From Pseudomonadota bacterium (lineage in GTDB: Bacteria; Pseudomonadota; Gammaproteobacteria; Burkholderiales; Burkholderiaceae_B): a stretch of 7,156 nt of DNA. Positions 6,106 through 7,156 of this stretch are shown one piece after another. How positions within the stretch are numbered: the first letter of the stretch is position 1; every line of letters starts with the position of its first letter. The position numbers and the translations under genes are program-made. The stretch spans positions 1-7,156 of the forward strand of contig JAEWJD010000157.1 of NCBI GenBank assembly GCA_023386765.1. The letters are read 5' to 3'. The notes below the pieces were generated by a model that worked only from the letters and a program-made list of their open reading frames with translations, had not been told where the DNA came from and made no database searches.

Positions 6106-6135
6106 GCCCGCGCCCAGGAGGCTTGCGGCGCGGGC
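6106..6135. terminator. Strong GC hairpin between convergent genes
   Basis: GCCCGCGCC (6106-6114) and GGCGCGGGC (6127-6135) are perfect 9-bp inverted arms around a 12-nt loop, 18 bp past the lyase-like stop. An overlapping alternative stem, GCGCGG/CCGCGC (6128-6142), competes with it. No T-run follows on either strand. It may act as a bidirectional end or RNA-stabilising structure for the convergent transcripts. The rest of 6088-6214 holds no gene I can support. Confidence 0.4.
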
Positions 6136-6214
6136 GCCGCGCGCTGAAGGGGAAGCGCTGGTGGCCCGCCCCTGGCGCATCCTGGAGGAGTACGCCCGGG
6201 CCGGATGGTTGGGC

Positions 6215-7156
6215 TCAGTGTGCGTTCAGATGGCGCGCGAAAGTCTGCGGATCGGTGTTGGTGCCGCACAGCAGCACCCCGACGCGCTTGCCGGCGAGCT
6301 CCTCCTTGAGGGGGCCGATGAGCGCGGCGGTGGCAGCCGCGCAGGCCGGCTCGGTGGCCAGTTTGAGCTGGTCGAACAGGCCCCGCATGGCCTGGCGCAG
6401 CAGCCCGTCGTCCACCGTGACCAGGCGATCGACGTGCTGGCGGCACAGTTCATAGGTGTAGCGCTCGGTATGTGGCGCCATGAGGCTGTCGGCAATGCTC
6501 TGCATCGGTCCCATCTTGATGGGGCCGCCGGCCTCGAAGCTGCGATGCATGGCATCCGCGCCGGCCGGCTCCACCCCGAACACCTGGCAACCGGGGCGGG
6601 CCAGTTTGACCGCCCGGCTGATGCCGGAAATGAGCCCGCCGCCACCGATGGGCACGATCACCGCGTCCAGTTCGCCGGCCTGTTCCATCCATTCCTGGCC
6701 GAGGGTTGCCGTGCCCAGCACGGTGGCAGGGCCGTCGAAGGGATGGACGAAAAAGCGACCTTCCTGATCCTGGATCCGCAGCACGGTTTCAAAGGCGCTC
6801 GGGCCATCCTCGGCCAGGATGACCTCGGCGCCATATTCGCGGGCCAACGAGACGCGTGCCGGACTGGCCGTCTTGATCATCACCACCTTGGCGCTGATGC
6901 CCAGCCGCATGGCGGCATAGGCCACCGCCACGGCGTGGTTGCCGGCCGACACGCAGGTCACCCCTGGGGCGCGCTGAGCGTCGCTCAGCGCGAGCATGTT
7001 GGAGAAAGCGCCGCGAGCCTTGAAGGTGCCACTGACCTGCAGCAGCTCGAACTTGAAGTTCACGGGGGTGCCGGCCACCGGCGTGAAGGCGTCGGTTTGC
7101 AGCACGGGCGTGCGGCGCACCCAGGGCTGCAATCGTTCTTGCGCCAGGGCGATATC
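6215..7156 (-). CDS. PLP-dependent threonine/serine dehydratase-family enzyme, 5' end outside the window
   Basis: This is a fold-type II PLP enzyme. It is cut by the right edge: the frame stays open through 7156, where DIALAQERLQPWVRRTP matches the usual start of threonine dehydratases. At least 313 residues are visible. SGTFKARGAF carries the PLP Schiff-base lysine (codon 7019-7021). Then come SAGNHAVAVA (usually SxGNHAQGVA), the phosphate-binding GGGG loop in PIGGGGLISG, EPACAAA, and CGTNTDP where SGGN is common. The protein ends about 15 residues after this motif, so there is no ACT regulatory domain; this fits a catabolic or broad serine/threonine-type ammonia-lyase, or a related racemase or hydroxyaspartate dehydratase. 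Members remove ammonia from hydroxy amino acids to give 2-oxo acids in the cytoplasm. It converges on the lyase-like gene and is probably in a separate transcription unit. Exact substrate is not readable. Confidence 0.9.
   Translation of the reverse strand, partial: DIALAQERLQPWVRRTPVLQTDAFTPVAGTPVNFKFELLQVSGTFKARGAFSNMLALSDAQRAPGVTCVSAGNHAVAVAYAAMRLGISAKVVMIKTASPARVSLAREYGAEVILAEDGPSAFETVLRIQDQEGRFFVHPFDGPATVLGTATLGQEWMEQAGELDAVIVPIGGGGLISGISRAVKLARPGCQVFGVEPAGADAMHRSFEAGGPIKMGPMQSIADSLMAPHTERYTYELCRQHVDRLVTVDDGLLRQAMRGLFDQLKLATEPACAAATAALIGPLKEELAGKRVGVLLCGTNTDPQTFARHLNAH

Overview
The window is GC-rich chromosomal DNA, densely coded apart from two lower-GC intergenic stretches. A Bug/TctC-type solute-binding protein next to a two-component system, together with the codon use, points to a betaproteobacterium of the Burkholderiales, most likely Alcaligenaceae (Bordetella/Achromobacter-like). 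This placement is inferred from gene content only; no rRNA or other marker is present. I see no tRNA, IS element, CRISPR array or phage gene.

Layout: (1) 63-1172, minus strand, a soluble PAS-containing NarL-family sensor histidine kinase. (2) 1173-1332, a divergent regulatory region, AT-rich for this window. (3) 1333-2313, plus strand, a Tat-exported Bug/TctC solute-binding protein, followed 27 bp later by (4) 2341-2967, a NarL/LuxR-type response regulator that ends at a good intrinsic terminator (2991-3024). (5) About 200 bp with a plausible sigma70 promoter and two small dyads. (6) 3221-4387, plus strand, an exported RNase Z-like metallo-beta-lactamase-fold hydrolase, and 14 bp later (7) 4402-6087, a histidine/phenylalanine ammonia-lyase superfamily protein with a signal peptide. 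(8) A 127-bp convergent gap with a strong GC hairpin. (9) 6215-7156, minus strand, a PLP-dependent threonine/serine dehydratase-type enzyme that runs off the right edge.

The most unusual gene is the ammonia-lyase homologue. It has an N-terminal export signal, and the Ala-Ser-Gly triad that makes the MIO electrophile in this superfamily is absent: the sequence reads GSVG-EAD where GSVG-ASGD is expected. The Tyr of the usual QDPYSLR motif is Leu. The catalytic-loop Tyr, the His, the Arg and the late Glu of the fold are kept. It therefore looks like a conserved, folded, exported protein with altered or no ammonia-lyase chemistry, made from one transcript with a second exported enzyme.

How the genes may work together (inference): the split kinase/regulator pair with a Bug protein between them could sense a carboxylate or amino-acid-like compound and control the adjacent exported hydrolase and lyase-like pair. 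The kinase has no transmembrane segment, so it cannot directly read the periplasmic Bug protein; any link would be indirect. Several starts that give the longest reading frames are replaced here by better-supported internal starts.
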